From Naganishia liquefaciens (Eukaryota; Basidiomycota; Tremellomycetes; Filobasidiales; Filobasidiaceae), in NCBI GenBank assembly GCA_013423385.1, contig BLZA01000007.1, forward strand, positions 124,001 through 188,000: a DNA stretch of 64,000 bases, in the 5' to 3' direction. Position numbers and translations under genes: made by a program. The notes under the pieces were generated by a model. It had not been told where the DNA came from and searched no databases. It saw nothing but the letters and a program-made list of their open reading frames with translations. Below, one piece after another: positions 1 to 13,203 of the stretch (positions within the stretch are counted from its first letter, which is position 1; each line of letters starts with the position of its first letter).

Positions 1-1647
1 TGATGTCGGCGCCATAGTCAACGCAAAGTTGTCGGAATGGCTACTAGGTGTCAGGGAACGGGACCGGGAAGGAAAGAAGAAACCATCGACTAACCAGATT
101 GCCGACAGTCGTTAGCGGGGCCAAGTACGTCTTTCCGCGCCAATCAAGCCGCTTCTTCTCCACGGCCCGCATCGGCACATCGTCTGCCTCTTCCTCGAAG
201 CCCGACCTATCCTCCACTTTGGACTGTTCCATCTCGCCCATCATCGCCATCTCTTCCTCTTCATCCATGACCATTGTCGGCTCTTGACGTGACTTTTTCA
301 CGGCGGGCGGCTGTGGCGGTCGATACGCCATGTCATAGCGGTAGCTCGAGTCAATCGACTTGAGGTATTTCGCCGCCATCGGGTAGGGGAACTGCGAAGC
401 GTCAAAAACGGTTGGGAGCCGAACACCCGTCGCTGCCGACTTACTCGTTTCCTCTGCAAGGCCTTGCACTCTTCCGCCGTAAGCTGATTCATCGACCCTT
501 GCTTCCCCTCAGCCACCACTGCCGCCCGTTTCGCCGGATTCTCCACAACCTCCCACCCGGCAACCTTGGGCGCCAACGCATCCGGCACCACATCCTCGCG
601 CGACGACTCACCGACCCGCTGGACGTGCGCACCGAGGAATCGACACTTCCAGCCAAATGTGCAGTATCCGAGGGCCTCGTAGACGGGACAGGTCGTCGTC
701 GGGTCAAAGCGCGTCGAGATGTCGGAGCTTTCGTCCGCGCTGGGTTCCGCGGGCCGTGGCACAAACGGCGGGGTGTCTAGCAGTGTGACGTGGGAGGGGA
801 AGAAGATGTCGTGGGGCTTCGAGAGGATAAATTCCTCAATGTTGTGGGACATTTTGCATCTTAGAGTTTCGGAGGGAAACGAGTCAGTGGGTGTGCGTGC
901 GGAAAGATGCTTGGACGGCTTGGCAGGCTGCGAGGTGGGGCTTTATAGGTCCGTGACCAGCGAGGCGTCTCCCACGATACCAGACATCGTCGATGAGCGC
1001 AAGAAGCTCGCGCTCAGCGATGAGACTTCTCAACCGACGCCTTTTCCACTGCCTCTCACGACGCTTCGACTACTACGTCGGCCTGGCTCTGCTTGACCAT
1101 TGCCCTGCTGCGAGCGCCTCTTTGGTAGTCTGCCTGCCGCGCGATCCATTCCGCTTCGTCGCCCTTCGTAAACCTACGGCACTCACCTCTCTCCGAAATC
1201 ACACTTTCCCTCGGCGACCCAGCTTTTACACATTTTAATCTCATCCATCACCGCCCTAAATCTCCTCCCCTTGTTCTGCCCCGTACGCGCCTTCTTCTCC
1301 TCTTTACTCAATTTTTGTCGCTTGTTCCCCTCGCCGCCGTCCTCCTCGACGCCATCCCTTCGGTCCTTGACATCCACAGAGGCAGGATCGTCTGCGACAT
1401 TGTTAGTCTTGCACTCGGCTGCATCGTCGTCAATCACGGGCTGCGGCACACGCGAGCTGAGAATGTATCTGTTTGCCGTTTCAAAGAGAGATTAGCGATT
1501 GGGCGACTCGGCACACGGAAGGGAGAGAGAGAGAGAGAGAGCTTACTCGGGCTTGACGGGTGCGACACCGACGGTCGAGCGCGGGATACGAGCGATGGGG
1601 AGGATGTCCGGTATGAGTGTGGGCTGGGCTGGCTGAATGTCGGACAT
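1..1647 (-). CDS. DUS3: tRNA-dihydrouridine(47) synthase Dus3, 5' part (cut by window start)
   Basis: FMN- and NAD(P)H-dependent reduction of U47 in tRNA. Translation starts MSDIQPAQPTLIPDILPIAR at 1647. The first intron follows VAPVKPE. A first CCCH zinc finger (CKSWVAEGKC, DFGER, then CKMSH) is completed only by splicing out an intron of about 330 nt (roughly 860-1185). The second finger reads CPVYEALGYCTFGWKC then RFLGAH. A 57-nt intron joins LQRKR to FPYPMAAKYLKSID. After an acidic stretch the catalytic TIM barrel begins with LDWRGKTYLAPLTTVGNL, spliced to PFRQLCVDYGADI, where the window ends. Two CCCH fingers ahead of a Dus barrel is the Dus3 signature. The remaining barrel, including the catalytic Cys, lies outside. 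Divergent from CSTF2 across about 205 bp. Confidence 0.9.
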
Positions 1648-1852
1648 GATGATGGGCACGAGGGAGATGGATACCTGCCACCGCCGCCACTTGTGCTAGT
1701 GAAATGAAATAAATTATCATTGCCCTCCTCCCTTTGCGCGCTAAGTGAAACGATCGAGCACACGGGACAAGCCAAGTACCAGTGGGCATGCATATCATCG
1801 TCTCGCAGCCTACCCCATCCCCCCCCTTGCCATTCCATTCCACCCTCCCAAC

Positions 1853-3781
1853 ATGATGCGCAGTCGCCCCCATCCACCAGGCCAGGGCCAACAGCCGCCC
1901 CAGAACTCACGCGCAAATCCTTCCCTCCTGCACACGACCAAGACCGTCTTTGGTGAGTCCCGCTTTGCCGTTTCGTTTCCTGGCATGACAGGCTGATTTC
2001 CGTCAATGATACAGTTGCCAATATTCCGTTGTACGTATCGACATCAGTCATGCGCTGGATAGGAGCTGAGGCTGACGACGTGCACGACGTTTAGCGATGT
2101 GACAGAGGAACAACTCACGTCCATCTTCTCCGAAGTAGGACCCGTCCAGGAATTCGTGTAAGCTCTTGGCCGTCTCCTCTCCGCTCGACACGCCAAAGCA
2201 CTCACCCCTCATCCTGCCTCTATGGATAGGCTCAAGTTTGATCAAAATACCGGAAAGGCAAAAGGCTTTGGATTCTGTCACTACTTTGGTAAGACCCTCT
2301 TCTCCCGTTTGCGCGTCGGGATCGCTAAAAAATTGCAAACCGCCATGCAGATCACGAAACAGCCTTGAGCGCCGTCCGCAACCTGCAAGAAGTCGTCGTC
2401 AACGGACGCAACCTCCGCGTCGAATTATCGACCGACGAGCCGTACAAGCCAAAGAACACCGGTCCCTCTGGCGCCCCGCGAGCCGGACAAGCACCAGGGA
2501 TGCCGCCGATGGGTATGGGAGGAGGACCAGGAATGCCGCCGAGGGGTTTCGCACAGCCGCCATCTCAGCAGCAAGGGCAAGGATTCGCGCCTCCCGGTGG
2601 ATTCACGCCGCCCCAGCAGGGAATGGGTATGGGTCCCGGCGCGGGAATGAACCCGGGAATGGGAATGGGCATGGGCATGGGAATGGGCAGGCCGCCGCCG
2701 CCGCCGATGGGAATGGCGGGTGGGCCGGGACAGGGAGTCAACATGGGGATGCTGCCGCCGGGACAGGATCTGGCGGGTGGGCAAAAGGCGACGGATGCGA
2801 TCAGCAAGACGCTTGCTTCGATACCGCCGGGAAAGCTTGAGGAGGTGTTGACGGGGATGAAGGTGCGTTGGGTTTCTCTGGACGCATTGATTGACTCGTC
2901 GTGACTGACATTATGGCCAACGCATTCGTGTAGACCCTCGTCCAGACGTCTCCTGAGCAGGCACGAACAGTACTCAACTCGCACCCGCAACTCGCATACG
3001 CCTTGTTCCAAGCGATGCTCCTCATGAACGTCGTCGATCCCGCCGTCTTATCCGTAAGCTACTCATTCCACTCCTCGCCTGCACGACTCTAAACCTTTCC
3101 TTCACAGCGAATCCAACCGATCCCGAACCCAGGTATGCCAAATCAGGCACAAGCCCCTCGCCCGCCCGCCCCGCCCGCGTTCCGCCCTCCACCAGCGGGA
3201 TACCCGTCATCTGTGCCCGGACCCGTAGCGCAACAGCCCTCACAGCAGCAACAGCCGACTTTTACTCCGCATGTACCACCGCCGCAAGCCATGCCTCCGT
3301 TTGCGCCTTCGCAGCAATCCTTGCCTCCGCGTCCGCCGGCGCCGGGTGGGTACGTTGGAACTCCTCCGCAAGGTGGGATGCCATCCCAGCCAATGTCGCA
3401 GCCCATGCCTTCGTTCACCCCAGCACCGCCGGCCCCTGCTGCTGCATCGGTTCCGCCTCTCAACGCCGGAATGCCCCCCGCGCAGGGTGGGAACCAGCAG
3501 GCAATTGCTGCGGCTCTCAGCATGGTGTCCGAGGATCAACGTGTACGTCTCTTCGTTTCCCCCTAGATTCCCTCTTTCAAAGCGTACTGATCGAGCGTGG
3601 ATGGTCATTCCAACAGCAAATGTTGGTCCAGGTGTTCCAGCTTACGCCCGAGCAAATCAGCGCGTTGCCTGCTGATCAGCAAGCGGGCGTGCATCAGCTT
3701 GTGAGTTTGCGGTCTGTTTGGGTCGAGACACGCGAGGGCTGATTCTGGGCGAAACAGCGGTCGCAATTCGGCATCGTCTAG
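1853..3781 (+). CDS. CSTF2: Cleavage stimulation factor 64 kDa subunit (CstF-64/Rna15)
   Basis: RNA-binding subunit of the nuclear pre-mRNA 3'-end cleavage and polyadenylation machinery. Splicing gives an N-terminal RRM with RNP2-like VANIPF and RNP1-like GKAKGFGFCHYF, followed by VNGRNLRVELS. Next is a Met/Gly/Pro-rich linker with GMGMG repeats. The hinge domain follows (TLVQTSPEQARTVLNSHPQL, then AYALFQAMLLMNVVDP), which binds CstF-77/Rna14. A second Pro/Gln-rich linker leads to the C-terminal three-helix domain (ALSMVSEDQR, MLVQVFQLTPEQISALPADQ) ending RSQFGIV. At least seven short introns; the last separates HQL from RSQFGIV. The start is the first Met of MMRSRPHPPGQ. Convergent with DPM3, with 167 bp between the stops. 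Confidence 0.9.
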
Positions 3782-3948
3782 ACACGGGGTTCACTTGGAG
3801 AAGTGTGTACGGGGTTCCAACGTCCTCCGAGCCATGTAGTCGTCGTAGCTATGAAAAGAGTCGACGCATTGTCCATGTATATTTCCATGTACACATTTTC
3901 CGGCGATTTGAAGCTCCGCAAATCGCTAGTGAGGCATTCATCCCATGC

Positions 3949-4369
3949 CTAGTCCACTGAAACACCCTGATCGCGAAGCTGGTTCTTGGCCTGTGATATT
4001 TCCTGTCAGGAGTCCCGATTCAGAATGTCTCGTCAGGGTGAGATGTAACGGATCAAGAGGGATAACGCACAAGAAGCAGTTCATTGTACGCCTCTGGACA
4101 GTCCCGGAACTTGAGCAAACCCATCCCGAGAGACCCAAGCGAGTAGCTCCCGAACGAAACGAGCAACCACCATGGGATCTGTGCGTGCGCATGACGGTCA
4201 GGCAAATAGAGCCTTATTAGGATACGACGCGGAGGGGACGTACGACGGGAAGAAGTAATGATGCGTGATGCGAGTCGATGAGCGGGACGGGCAGGACGCC
4301 CAAGAGGGCGAGGAGATAGGCGACTGTGAGCGGGATGGCGAGTGCGAGGAAGCGTGTTGCGCGGGACAT
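3949..4369 (-). CDS. DPM3: Dolichol-phosphate mannosyltransferase subunit 3
   Basis: Small ER-membrane subunit that tethers and stabilises catalytic Dpm1 for dolichol-phosphate-mannose synthesis, which feeds N-glycans, O-mannosylation and GPI anchors. Three exons: MSRATRFLALAIPLTVAYLL with a hydrophobic segment ending LPV; then IPWWLLVSFGSYSLGSLGMG with the second hydrophobic segment and FRDCPEAYNELLL; then AKNQLRDQGVSVD, the hydrophilic tail. This matches the family layout of two TM helices plus a C-terminal DPM1-binding coil. FGSYSLG and the DCPEAY stretch are diagnostic. About 90 residues, normal length. The start is the ATG before SRATRF; an upstream in-frame Met lies in untranslated-looking sequence. 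Confidence 0.9.
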
Positions 4370-5884
4370 GGTGATGGTTGTGGTGTGATTCAGGCAAGAG
4401 GGAGGCAGTGTGGTGGGTGGGTTGCAACGCACAAATGGATGATGAAACACCGAGACGAGCGGGATGAGAAGAGCGGATTACGTAATCCTGCTCGATCGCG
4501 CTGGGGATGTGTTTCAGCCTCGAGGGGACGGGAGACGTTTCAGGAGAGGGGAGCAGGGGGATGTAGATGCGATGGGTTGCATTCACGCAATCGGCGATAT
4601 CAGACGAGTCCAGCAATAATGATGATGACCAGAGGTCTCATCAAGTTGTACAAGCGCTGAAAAGCGGGCACTGATCGATGATCACGCCTCGATTCATCGT
4701 GAAGAAAGTGTCAAGACATTCATGGTGCGCACCGGCTTTAGACTAAGACGGCGGGGATGGTGTCGAGCGCGTTGCGGTGAACGCGTGGTTTGGCTTCCGT
4801 ACGTAGCTGCTTGCAAGGGATTTACGAATGTAGAACACCTTTCCGTTGTGACACCTGATATACTAGATCGATTCCACACTGTGGCATTCTGTGAGCGTGT
4901 TCATTGCCTTTAGCGCAATGTTCGAACCAGAGTCCAAACCACCTGTCGAGAGCGACCGGCAAATCCATATCGCGCATTTGAATACATGTGATCCGCTAGA
5001 ACCCTGCTTCAAAGACAAAACGCCACAGGACTGCCTTTCCATGAAGACCGGCAGAGGTCGAGATGCGCAAAGATTCAGAGATTGTGCACACGTATAATCA
5101 AGGAACATTTCGAGGCAAGGCGACCGCCGGTCGATCAAAGGAAGTCTTGGTCGTCAGAATTCGAGACGTTGGTCGAGTCGAAAATGCTGCATATGGCAGG
5201 GTTCTCCCGCTCGAAGAGCCGAAGACGGGTCAAGATAACGGTGCTATGGATTGAATATGCAAGGCGGGGCAGATAATATGGAAATGCGTTTCTGGCGCTG
5301 TGCCATAACAGTGTGTCCAGAAGGCAAAAGGAGGCGAATGGGCAGGCGGGACCGTGACTGTATCGCCAAAGCGGCCGCGACGTCCCTATATCCTAAGAGG
5401 ATGATGACTGTCCGTCCTCCTATTTCTGCTCATCTATGCCAGCGTTCTACAAGAACGAGGGCTTGCAGATCCCTTCAACCTGAGCGAGCGAGTCATGAAG
5501 TGATGAAGCATCTGTGAATTCGCGAACGTAGGGGAAAGCGCGCTCGAGCGTCGTGTGAGCGGCAAGCGAAAGACGCCGTCGCCGCAGACTGTGAATCTGC
5601 ACATCTCCAAGGGTCTTTGCGACAAGCTCCGGCACATGGTGAGCGTAAGCATTGGTACTGCAAGACGGGCCCACAATCCTCCCACCATCCCACCATCCCA
5701 GCCACCATTCCCTCCCCCTGACGCTCCCCGCCAACCAAAAGCGCGTCCCGCGTCCAAGCGCGCGCCCATGACTCACGGCCCGCGTTGCGTATTCTGGTTG
5801 ATCACCCTTCGCTCCCCTCATCTCGCCCACCCTGCGACCCACCATCCCCGTCAGAGCGGCATCCCCATCGCGGCCATTTCTGCA
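4370..5884. other. Long divergent intergenic region, DPM3 / NUP98-96
   Basis: About 1.5 kb between two divergently transcribed genes. Short open frames on both strands look random: no recognisable motif, no consistent splice structure, no tRNA. It presumably holds both promoters and 5' leaders. A small unrecognised gene cannot be excluded. Confidence 0.5.
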
Positions 5885-8800
5885 ATGTTTGGAGGCAATT
5901 GGAATACACAGCAACAGCAGCAGCAGCAGCCTCAGCAGCAGCAACCGACGGGTCTCTTTGGCCAGCCGGCCGCACAGGCGCCCGCGACGGGTGGTTTCGG
6001 ACAGCCGGCGGCGCAGACGACGGGTGGGTTTGGACAGCCGGCCGCGGGAGGGGGGATCTTTGGGGGTGGTACGAGCGGGGGATTTGGTGAGTCGATGTGG
6101 CTGCGCGTTTGGAAAGCGGAAGGCGCGAAGGGCGCGAAGGGGGAAGCGGGAATGATGGGGGATAGACATTTATGCGCAAGATTGGAGAATCGCGGTGCTG
6201 GACGTGCAGACCGGACTTGACGTAGCATTGGGCTTCCTGATGTGATGTATCGCACGGCAGTCGATGGACCGACGTTTTGCACCGGAACAGCAATTACCGA
6301 TCATGCCAACCCGCCGGTAGATAGTCCAGCATGCTCATCTCCTTTGCATCTCCTTCTACAGGCTCAACAGGCGGATTCGGCGCGACAAACACGACCACGA
6401 ACGCGTTCGGCTCCACACAGGCAAGACCCACGTTCGGTGCCACTGGAACCTCTGGCGGTCTTTTCGGCGGAAACACGGGTGAGCTTTCAACAAACCTTTC
6501 CGCGTTCAAGCCATCTCATGTTTTATAGCCAACACAGGTACATTCGGCTCGACCGGTGGATTTGGTGCGCCTGCTGCCCCAGCAGCGTCATCGGGTGGCC
6601 TATTCGGCAGCTCGACCAACGCATTCGGTGCCAAGCCAGCTGGAACAACGACGACGTTTGGCGCGCCAGCCACGACGGGTACCGGTCTCTTTGGCGCTAA
6701 GCCCGCTACGACAACGGCCACCGGTGGATTCGGCGTTGCTCCCGTGAATGGACCTGCGCAGCCTGTCACGAATGGAAGTCTCGCTCCGCCTTATCAACCT
6801 CTGCGGGAAAAGGACGGAACGGCAGCCAATGCCGGTTGGGGTGTTTACAATACAATCACTTGCATGCCCGAGTATCGAGGATCGAGCTTGGACGAAATTC
6901 GATTGCAGGACTATGCGGCCGGACGAAAAACCGCGCCACCCGCCGGATCGGCTCCTGCGACAGGGTTCGGACAGCCCGCTGCCACGGGCGGACTGTTCGG
7001 TCAACCGGCGCAACCTGCCTCTACGGGCTTGTTTGGACAGCAACCTACGACGACCAATGCCTTTGGCCAGCCTGCCACTAGTACGGGAACGGGATTGTTT
7101 GGCTCTACGCAGCCGGCCACAAACAATGCTTTCGGGCAGCCGCAACAGCAGCAGGGTCAGACGAACGCGTTTGGACAGCCGGCGCAGACGAGCTTGTTTG
7201 GTCAGCCCGCGCAACAGAACACCGGAACGGGACTCTTTGGCCAGACGCAACCTGCTCAGCCCGCTGGTGGGTTGTTCGGCTCGACGACAACGCAGCCCTC
7301 CACGGGACTGTTCGGCGCGAACAATTCGACGACAACGCAATCTGGCGGAGGTCTCTTTGGGCAGCAGAACACAACCAACACGACGGGCGGCTTTGGTGGA
7401 TTCGGCGCAACCCAGAATCAAAACCAGGCGGCCAAGCCGGCGTTTGGCTTTGGTGCCTCGGCTGCTCCCGCTGCCACACCGGCGTTTGGTCAACCGGCGC
7501 AAGGGACTACGCCGTCGTTTGGGTTCGGACAGCAGCAGCAGCAGCAGAACACGGCTCAGCCGTCGACGGGTTTCGGATTCGGGGCAAACACCCAAAACAA
7601 CACGACGGGAACCGGTTCGGGACTGTTTGGCGCTGCCGCGCAGCCCCAGCAGCAGACTGGAGGATTGTTTGGGTCTACTACCGCCAACAATGCGCCCAAA
7701 CCGGGCGGCTTGTTTGGTAGCACGACGACCCAGCCTGCCACTGGCGGAGGATTGTTTGGAAACACGGGTGGTGAGTCCGTGCGAAATGCGTTTGCGCTTG
7801 TACTCACACCAGTCTAGGGTTTGGCGCCAACAATCAACAACAACAGCAGCAGTCGACGCCTAGCTTGTTTGGCAACACCAACAATACCAGTGCGACCGGT
7901 GGAGGATTGTTCGGCTCGACCACCAACAACCAAGCGACCACTCAGTCAAACACCACCGGTGGAGGGCTGTTTGGCGGTTTCGGCGCCGCCAAGCCCGCGG
8001 CTACCACCGGCACCAGCTTGTTTGGATCGACCCCAGCGCAGCCCGCCGGGACATCCTTGTTCGGCAACACTGGCGCTACAGGCGGATTCGGTAACACTCA
8101 GGCCGGCACCACGGGCACGTCCTTGTTTGGCAACACTCAAAACAATCAGCAACAGACAGGCACACAGCCTGCAGGACAGACTAGCGGCTTGTTCGGCGGC
8201 GGAAGTCTGTTTGGCAACAACAACAATGCCAACAAGCCTGCAGGAACGTCGTTGTTCGGAAACACCAGCACGCAGCCCGCCGCGGGAGGTAGCCTGTTTG
8301 GCAATCTCGGCCAAAACAATCAGCAGCAACAACAGCAGCAGCAACAACAAGGCACGGGCTTTGGGACCGGGTCTCTCTTTGGCGCCCAGTCGACCAACAC
8401 CAATGGTCTCGGCAACTCTCAAGCGCAACAGCAAGCTCCGCAGATCAATCCCAACGATCCGTATGGATCTGGAAACCTGTTTGCCAATCCGCCCAACTTT
8501 GCGCCTATCAATACGTCTACAACCAAGGCGCTGCCGCCTCTGACGTCTTCCTACAAAGGGTTGCCGACCCCTGTCAAGCAGCCCCTCCGTCTTCGAGGCT
8601 ATGCTACCAGTCCTTTCGCCAATTCTCCCGGTCTCGGAGGCAGCACCATGAGCAACTCGGCTTTGGGTCTTTCGACCGCTTCGGCGGGAACGCCCATGCG
8701 AGGCAGCTTGTTTGATCGACCATCGACGGATGTGCTCAGCCCTGCAGCCTTCACCCCGCGCTCGAGCGTCAAGAAGCTCGTCATTGACAAGCGCATCACG

Positions 8801-11800
8801 GGTGCGAATCTTTCGGCGTCCCTCAACCAGAGCACGCGATCCCAGATCGATCGAAGTTTGATCAACCCGGACGCCGACGGCGAGCTGGGTCAAGGCAATG
8901 TCAGCTTGTTTGGTGGTAATGAGTCTGTTTCCGGTACACCTTCGCGAAACGTGTCAGCCAAGGTCGCCACGAAACCTGCGCCTGTACCCACAAAATCGCT
9001 CAACACGCTGTCACGCAATGTCGACCTGGAAGACTTTGAGCATGGTGAATACTATACGATTCCCGACATGCATTCGCTCTGCAATGCGGCGCACGAAGAT
9101 CTGAAACATGTCGAAGACTTTGTTGTTGGGCGTAAAGGGTACGGCGAGCTGCGATTCCTGGAGCCGGTTGACGTCGCCTCTGTCGGTGACTTGAAGAGCA
9201 TCTGCGGCGAAGTGGTTATATTTGAGCACAGTACTTGCGAGGTGTACCCTGCCGCGGTCAAGACCCCAGAGGTCGGCAAGGGCTTGAACCACCCGTCACG
9301 TATTACACTCGAGCGGTCCTGGCCGAAGGACAAGAGCACTGGTGACTTCGTAACGGATCCCACAGCTCCGGCCTTACAACGGTACTTGCGGAAACTCAAA
9401 GGCATGCACGACACGCGTTTCCAAAGCTATGATCCCTCCACCGGTACATGGGTATTCGAGGTCGATCACTTTACCAAGTATGGCATTGACGATGACGACG
9501 ATGACGATGATGACGAGCAAGATCTCCAGGACGCGGACGAGCAATCCAACGCTGCTGATTCTGTCGGTCGCGCGTCGCAATCTCCTGTCAGACGAGAACG
9601 ATCGATGGAAACCGAAACCACACGCTCTCCTTCGCTTGTGGACGCTTCCGCTGCATCCATCGTGAGCCAACACGACGCCAGCGACGACTCGGCCGATGAG
9701 AGATATGAATCGGCCAAGGGCAAACTCGGATCCATTTTCGAACAACAAGATACCCCAAAAGCTTTACAATTCATCGGCCTGCCGTATTTTCATAGAGCCG
9801 AAGAGGACGATGTCAGGGAGTTTGACATGACCAATGTCGAACCCACCTCTTTCGGCGAATACCAACTTCCCTCATCCTTCCAGCCCACCTGGTCATACCA
9901 GTCTCTCCCCGGGAAAACAAGTCTCGCAAACAAACATGAACATCTCGCTTCCGACATGGGCGCTTCTCAATCTCGATCATTCGGCGTCGGATGGAGTCAG
10001 CGCGGTGACCTCGTGTCTTTTGGCAAGATTGCATCCCTCGAAAGTTCCAATCAGTTTCGACCTTTTAGTATCTCCTACCAAAATCTAGCTGGAGTCAAAC
10101 CCGCCGGCGCAGACGAACTTCGCCGAATGCAAGACATGGTCCAGCTACAAATCGATTTATCGGACATTGATGAAAGCGGCGTCGTGCCATATATTCGGAC
10201 CCAGGGCGATTTGCAATTCAAGGAATTCGCCAATCTCTTTGCCGGCGACAAGTCGCACGAAGCCCTGCTATGGCGCCTCGCCGCTGCCTTGTTCGATCCC
10301 CTCGATCTGGAGTCGGCGCAAGAGAGCGAGGTCGATATGCAGCAATTTTCACGCAAGATGGCGCTTTCGGACTGGCTCAAGAGCGCTGTTGCGCCCGCCG
10401 TGGAACGCGCCGATCTCAACGCTGCTGTCGGTCCGGACAGGATTTTCGCCCTGTTGTCGGGTCATCGCCTGGAAGAGGCTGTCAACCACGCCCTGGATTC
10501 CGGCGATATGCGCCTGGCGACTCTGCTTGCGACAATCGGCAACGAAGAAACCAAGAGCGCCATGTCTGCCCAGCTCGATGCCTGGTCCAAGGAAAAGGTC
10601 GACTCGCATATTCCAAATGAATATCGTCGCGTCTACGCCTTGCTGGCGGGTATCGTGGACGTGGCTACGAGTGATTCCGCGGACTCGGTCGATGTGACGC
10701 AAGGACTGGAGTGGCTCCGGGCGTTTGCCTTGAGCTTTTGGTACAAGACGCCCCTTGATCAGCCGATTGAAACGGCCGTCGAGGCATACGAGCAGCGACT
10801 CGAAGAGATTGCGGGCCTCCCGAAACCAGTGTTGCCGCACGTTTCTGCCTATCGCAAGAAACAAGAGGATGCCCCGACCGACGGACTGTTTTTGCTCCTG
10901 CAGATCTTTTGTCGCCGCAAATCCGTCATGGAAGCCCTGTCGGATCCCGCTCACTTTGGCAAGACGGCTTCAGAGACGAGAATTCAATGGCATCTGTGCA
11001 ATATCTTGGTTCACGTACTGCCATTTGGTGACCATGCGGACGATGATCAAGCCGAGAATACCGTACGATTTGATCGACTGACCGTGGCATATGCCTGCCA
11101 GCTGGAGAGCGCGGATTTGTGGACTCAGGCGATTTTCGTGCTTTTGCATCTCAGCGATGATTCCGCGTGAGTCGATTGTGGCAGGCCCATTTATGCGGTA
11201 CTGATATCGTTCGCAGTCGCCAACGAGCTGTCAAGGACGTCTTGGCTCGTCACGTCGAAGACTTTACGGCCGAGTCGAACGAATTTTTGACGGAGAAGCT
11301 GCGCGTTCCTGGCTGGTGGATCTCGGAAGCAAAGGTACGTCAGCCGTGACCTCCCGTTCCCCACTAGCTCACTCCTTGTGCAGGCGTATCATCACCGTGC
11401 CAGCGGTCATGTCTTCGAGGAGTATGAGGAATCCCTTGCTGCCGGCTTGGACGACCGGGCGCACGAGATCGTGTTGGACCGACTGGCGTCGGAGGCCATC
11501 TTGCGCGAGGACGCGGGCGTGCTGCGGAAATTGTTGGCGGCGATTAATGATGAAAATGTGCCAGAATGGGAGAATGGGGGTGGCGTGAGTTTGGCTTGAC
11601 CACGTCGTCGAGGGCGCTGAAAGACTGATGATTACGTCACAGGTCCTTGTGGATTACATCAAGGTTGTGGAGACGGCACCGGAAGTATTGAAAAATGTCA
11701 AACGGACAACCGACGGCGATCTGACGGCGGAGATTCGGGCCATCCGAGACCTCGTTGCCGACGTGTCGACGCGGGTCGAGCGTCTCTGGCGCCGAGGCAC

Positions 11801-12102
11801 AAACGTGCTCGAGGATGCCGACGTCGCTCTGCAAAACCAGGCCGCAAAGACGAAAATGCTGCAAGTGATACACGGATTCGCGAGCGGGATGGCGGCCCAG
11901 GGACAGGTGAGCAGAGCAGATCTCTGGCGATTTGGCCGGTGGCCGCCTGCGCGAATGCAAGACTGATGAGTGTCTTGTTGCGTTGCTTGCCCCGCAGATG
12001 AAACGGCTGGCGCCCTCTGGGGACTTGCCCGAGGCGAGCCGACTCCGGCTGATGCAAGATGCTGCGCTGGACCGGTTCAACCGTCGTCTGGCGGTCGTGT
12101 AG
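5885..12102 (+). CDS. NUP145: Nup98-Nup96 (Nup145/Nup189-type) nucleoporin precursor
   Basis: Autoproteolytic precursor of two nuclear pore proteins. It starts MFGGNWNT plus a poly-Gln run, then a long FG region full of GLFG, GFG and FGQPA repeats, the phase that binds transport receptors. Within it, residues around GWGVYNTITCMPEYRG and SLDEIRLQDYAAGRK form a GLEBS motif, the binding site for Gle2/Rae1. From about 9030 to 9490 lies the autopeptidase domain (DLEDFEHGEYYTIPDMHSLC, then FVVGRKGYGELRFLEPVDV), ending at HFTKYG. Family cleavage is normally HF|S, so here the nucleophile would be Thr. An Asp run follows, then the Nup96 part (SFGVGWSQRGDLVSFGK and an alpha-helical solenoid). Introns were seen near 6087, 6478, 7773, 11168, 11335, 11585 and 11906. 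About 1,900 residues, as expected for a fused precursor. Confidence 0.93.
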
Positions 12103-12340
12103 TAGTGTATATACGATGTAGCTCTCCATGATATGAACCACTAACTGCATGACGGAACAGGGGCCGTCGTGTGTGCGCCCGTGCGAATCGGGCGATCGAC
12201 GGAGGAGGATGCATTCGTCAGGAGGGGTGAGGGGAGAATGTCTCGGTCAGGAGCAGGCGACAAAGTGTCCAGTCGAGGGATTCCCCCCTCGCCCGCTGTC
12301 CCCGTCAACGCTCCCCGTCTCCACCGACACCGGTCCCGCC
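12103..12340. other. Short intergenic region
   Basis: About 240 bp between the NUP98-96 stop and the oxidoreductase start. An in-frame upstream Met (12149) would add about 64 residues ahead of the Rossmann fold. That extension has no recognisable targeting pattern, so the sequence is read as leader or promoter. Nothing else seen. Confidence 0.4.
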
Positions 12341-13171
12341 ATGAGCACCCTCGACCCCGTGATCGTCGTCGGCGGCTCATACGCCGGCGCCCACGCCGTC
12401 CGCACACTCGCCAAATCCCTGCCCAAGGGCCAGCGCGTCATCTTGCTCGAAGAGCGCAGCCACATGGCTCACCTCTACGTGCTCCCGCGCTTCGCCATCG
12501 TGCCCGGATATGAACACCAGGCATTCGTGCCGTACAATGACCTGTTTTCGCATATTGCGGATGAAGAGGCGCTCAAGGGTTTGACGGACAAGGAAAAGGA
12601 TGCGCTCGATCCCCGGGCGTATTCCCCCGAGGCGCCGAGGGCGCAGTATATCCAAGCAACGGTTGTCGGTGTGGAAAAGGACAGGGTGCACTTTGTGCGA
12701 CATGAACACAAGAAGCAGGAGGCCAAGCGGCCAGAAGAAGCCACATCGACGACGGATGAGTACTGCGGGACGACGGCGATGCAGGTGGCCGAATGCGAGC
12801 AGGACCCGTCGCTGGACCAACAGCCGGAGGAGGAATCAAGTACTGTCAAGCTCAAGCGATCTACGAAACCCGGTACGACAAAGGCGACGACCACGACGAA
12901 CGGCCAGGTATGGCAACTGACAAACGCCACCGCCTCGGGCAACGGGACCCACGTCCACGCGCATGAGCACGTTCTCGCGGAAACGCTCGAGCATACGCAC
13001 ATTGACGACCACGGTCACAAGGTCCGCTACGTGGCGCATGATGAAAAGCCGATCGTTGATGGCAACAACGGTGTTGCCAAGCTACGCGACAGTAGCTGTG
13101 GCAATTGCGCATCGCCGTCTTCGACGTGCTGTTCGTCGCTCAATAAAGCTGACTCGACGACGGCGCAGCCG

Positions 13172-13203
<32 letters not shown>

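Noticed and set aside
1056-1244. Alternative in-frame reading after the first Dus3 zinc finger, suggesting a frameshift
   Set aside because: An intron of about 330 nt restores a perfect C-x8-C-x5-C-x3-H finger, so no break is needed.
6600-7595. Long minus-strand open frame of 331 codons opposite the Nup98 repeats
   Set aside because: Arg/Leu/Ser-rich shadow of the GLFG-repeat codons; no motif and no start context.
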